This document shows positions 6,315-7,831 of a stretch of DNA of 7,831 nt, in pieces (positions within the stretch are counted from its first letter, which is position 1; each line of letters opens with the position of its first letter). The position numbers and the translations under genes are program-made. The notes beneath the pieces are model-generated. The model was given only the letters and a program-made list of their open reading frames with translations, was not told the DNA's origin and made no database searches. Source of the DNA: Bacteroidota bacterium (GTDB lineage: Bacteria > Bacteroidota > Bacteroidia > Chitinophagales > UBA10324); the NCBI GenBank assembly GCA_003455275.1, contig DMRR01000188.1, positions 1 to 7,831 on the forward strand, given 5' to 3'.

Positions 6315-6933
6315 CTCTTTCGGAAAACAATTCCGGCTGAATTTCTTTTTCATCTTTAAATAAAAAGGTTTGGCGGTGAAATTCAGTCCTCCCAAATTCT
6401 TTTATCGCTGAACGATGATGTGGCGTGCCGTATCCTTTGTTTTGATCCCATCCATACAAGGGGAAATTTGAATTGATTAATTTCATAAAATCATCGCGAT
6501 AAGTTTTTGCAAGAACACTTGCTGCGGCAATGGATTTATATTTCGCATCGCCCTCTATAATGCATTGATGTTTTACATTTTTATAAGCACGAAAACGATT
6601 GCCATCGATCAATATAAATTCAGGTTGAATCGAAAGTTTTTCTAATGCGAGGTGCATTGCCTTTATTGAAGCTTGCAGAATGTTAATCTGATCAATCTCC
6701 CGCTCACTCACCGAAGCGACAGAAAAAGCAATCGCATTTTTCTCAATATAAATTTTCACTTCCTCTCTTTCTCCCGCAGTCATCTTTTTTGAATCATTCA
6801 GCAATGGATGACTGAATTTTTCAGGAAGAATTACTGCAGCTGCATAAACAGGTCCGGCAAGTGCACCACGGCCGGCTTCATCACAACCCGCTTCAAGTAA
6901 ATTGTTTTGATAAAAATTTCGTAATCGTGGCAC
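6307..6933 (-). CDS. rnhB: Ribonuclease HII
   Basis: RNase HII cuts the RNA strand of RNA/DNA hybrids and starts removal of single ribonucleotides misincorporated in DNA. The 208-residue protein has the whole family core. AGCDEAGRGALAGPV (residues 15-29) contains catalytic Asp18 and Glu19 and the GRG substrate-reading motif. DSK (47-49) follows, then IDGN with catalytic Asp110, and GDAKYKSIAAASVLAKTYRDD with the fourth acid, probably Asp147. Length is normal. The start is GTG at 6933; no in-frame ATG lies upstream, and GTG places the catalytic motif at the usual distance from the N-terminus. Its 3' end overlaps the YcxB-like gene by eight bases. It follows the transglycosylase gene by 59 bases in the same direction, so the two may share a transcript although the functions are unrelated. 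Confidence 0.96.
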   Translation of the reverse strand: MPRLRNFYQNNLLEAGCDEAGRGALAGPVYAAAVILPEKFSHPLLNDSKKMTAGEREEVKIYIEKNAIAFSVASVSEREIDQINILQASIKAMHLALEKLSIQPEFILIDGNRFRAYKNVKHQCIIEGDAKYKSIAAASVLAKTYRDDFMKLINSNFPLYGWDQNKGYGTPHHRSAIKEFGRTEFHRQTFLFKDEKEIQPELFSERAI

Positions 6934-6992
6934 CCAACAAATAAATGTTCGGGTTAATGAAAATTATAAAATAAAAATGAACAAGAACTGAA

Positions 6993-7831
6993 TTATTCCT
7001 TAGATCCAGGTTCAGAAATGTGTTGCTCATCTTCAAACATTTCAGGTTCCGGAATTTTGACAGCATAGGATTTATGCGAAGTGTTTTGAAGTGAAGTATT
7101 CACCATCCATGGATTAAATATTTTCAGATACTTATAGTTAATTCCGTTGTATGAAGCAAACGCGGCAAGGTCATTAATACTTGAATCAACCTGAACACTA
7201 TGATACTTCCACATTGGATATTGATCGGTTGAAGCAACATAGAAACCATAACTCTCCGGATTTTTCATCAGCTCTTTCAATGCAAGAATTCTGAAAATAT
7301 ACCGGCTGGTTTCTGTATTCAGATATAAATCATAATATGATTTTACTTTTTGATTTTTCATGGCACCTTCTAATCCGCCTTGCCCAACATTGTAACTGGC
7401 CGCTGCTAAGGTCCAACTTCCAAATTTCTGTTTTGATTCGAGCAAGTATTTACAGGCAGCCTCTGTTGCTTTTTCATAATTCAATCTTTCATCAACATAT
7501 TCATTGATCTCAAGCCCATAATTTTCTCCTGTTGATTCTAAGAATTGCCAAATTCCCTTTGCTCCGCTTGGTGATACAACATCATTTTGCAATCCACTTT
7601 CTGCCACTGCGAGATAAATAAAATCCTGCGGCACACCATATTTTTTTAAGATTGGTTTTATGATTCCGCCAACCTGTTTCATTTCTTTTAAAATTAAAAT
7701 TGTTCGTGAATGCCAATATGTGTTTATTAAAAGTTCGCGATCCAATCTCTCCACAACATCAAAATCATATAGCGGAACCTGCTCGCCGGCAAAGTCAAGT
7801 GAATCCGGTAGCCGGACAGGGTATGATTTAT
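6993..7831 (-). CDS. MltD-like lytic murein transglycosylase, 5' end cut by window edge
   Basis: This enzyme cleaves the MurNAc-GlcNAc bond of peptidoglycan, forming 1,6-anhydro ends. It should act in the periplasm, although the signal peptide lies outside the window. The frame is open to the right edge: the 25 codons before a GTG at 7754 read FAGEQVPLYDFDV and similar family sequence, so that GTG is internal, not a start. The SLT domain shows FIYLAVAESGLQ with the catalytic Glu (7599-7601), then VSPSGAKGIWQF, TGENYGLEINEYVDER, and LAAASYNVGQGG. The C-terminal part (SSINDLAAFASYNGINYKYLKIFNPWM, then YAVKIP) looks like a degenerate LysM-like wall-binding unit, as in Bacteroidota MltD relatives. 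It ends at TAA with an acidic tail. 278 residues are visible. It lies upstream of rnhB in the same direction. Confidence 0.92.
   Translation of the reverse strand, partial: KSYPVRLPDSLDFAGEQVPLYDFDVVERLDRELLINTYWHSRTILILKEMKQVGGIIKPILKKYGVPQDFIYLAVAESGLQNDVVSPSGAKGIWQFLESTGENYGLEINEYVDERLNYEKATEAACKYLLESKQKFGSWTLAAASYNVGQGGLEGAMKNQKVKSYYDLYLNTETSRYIFRILALKELMKNPESYGFYVASTDQYPMWKYHSVQVDSSINDLAAFASYNGINYKYLKIFNPWMVNTSLQNTSHKSYAVKIPEPEMFEDEQHISEPGSKE

Noticed and set aside
6321..6335. CGGAA-AACAA-TTCCG hairpin followed by a T-rich stretch, as a terminator for the YcxB-like gene.
   Set aside because: The stem is only five pairs and the T-rich run begins several bases later, inside the rnhB coding sequence; too weak to call.
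7752..7754. GTG as the start of the lytic transglycosylase.
   Set aside because: The same frame continues to the window edge with recognisable family sequence, so the true start lies outside.

Overview
The window looks like an ordinary chromosomal segment from a Bacteroidota bacterium, probably of the Chitinophagales/Sphingobacteriales type. This is inferred from protein families and style, not from a database search. The clues are a DUF6089-type outer-surface protein, a sodium:solute symporter with the Bacteroidota-style 'TGLDQEMMQKN' segment, an MltD-like transglycosylase, a TPR-sensor adenylate cyclase, AT-rich DNA, almost no Shine-Dalgarno sequences and one TAnnTTTG promoter match. I see no rRNA, tRNA, CRISPR array, insertion sequence or phage gene. 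No gene-free stretch exceeds 300 bases; the longest gaps are about 95-113 bases.

Layout. Positions 1-842 (minus) hold a sodium:solute symporter cut by the left edge, which starts at TTG. It lies 13 bases behind a DUF6089-like protein (856-1731, minus), and the two probably form one transcript. Next comes a two-gene minus-strand unit: an AHSA1/SRPBCC protein (2261-2680) and a GNAT acetyltransferase (1845-2264), joined by an ATGA overlap. Facing away from that pair is a class III adenylate cyclase locus (2790-4658, plus). It has a signal peptide, TPRs, coiled coil, one membrane helix and a cyclase domain, but is split by an in-frame TAA at 4104-4106. Seven bases beyond it, and convergent with it, is thiL (4666-5709, minus). 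A YcxB-like membrane protein (5805-6314, plus) runs divergently from thiL and overlaps the 3' end of rnhB (6307-6933, minus) by 8 bases. Upstream of rnhB is an MltD-like lytic transglycosylase (6993-7831, minus) cut by the right edge.

How the genes work together. This is mostly a mosaic of housekeeping functions (thiamine diphosphate synthesis, RNA/DNA hybrid removal, cell-wall turnover, solute uptake) with one signalling gene. No multi-gene novel system is evident. The most unusual feature is the cyclase. Its catalytic domain is complete and free of other lesions, yet the stop codon separates it from its sensor and membrane half, with no usable restart before the first metal-binding Asp. A perfect 9-bp inverted repeat also overlaps its start codon. 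The choices are a young pseudogene, a base-call error or stop-codon readthrough.
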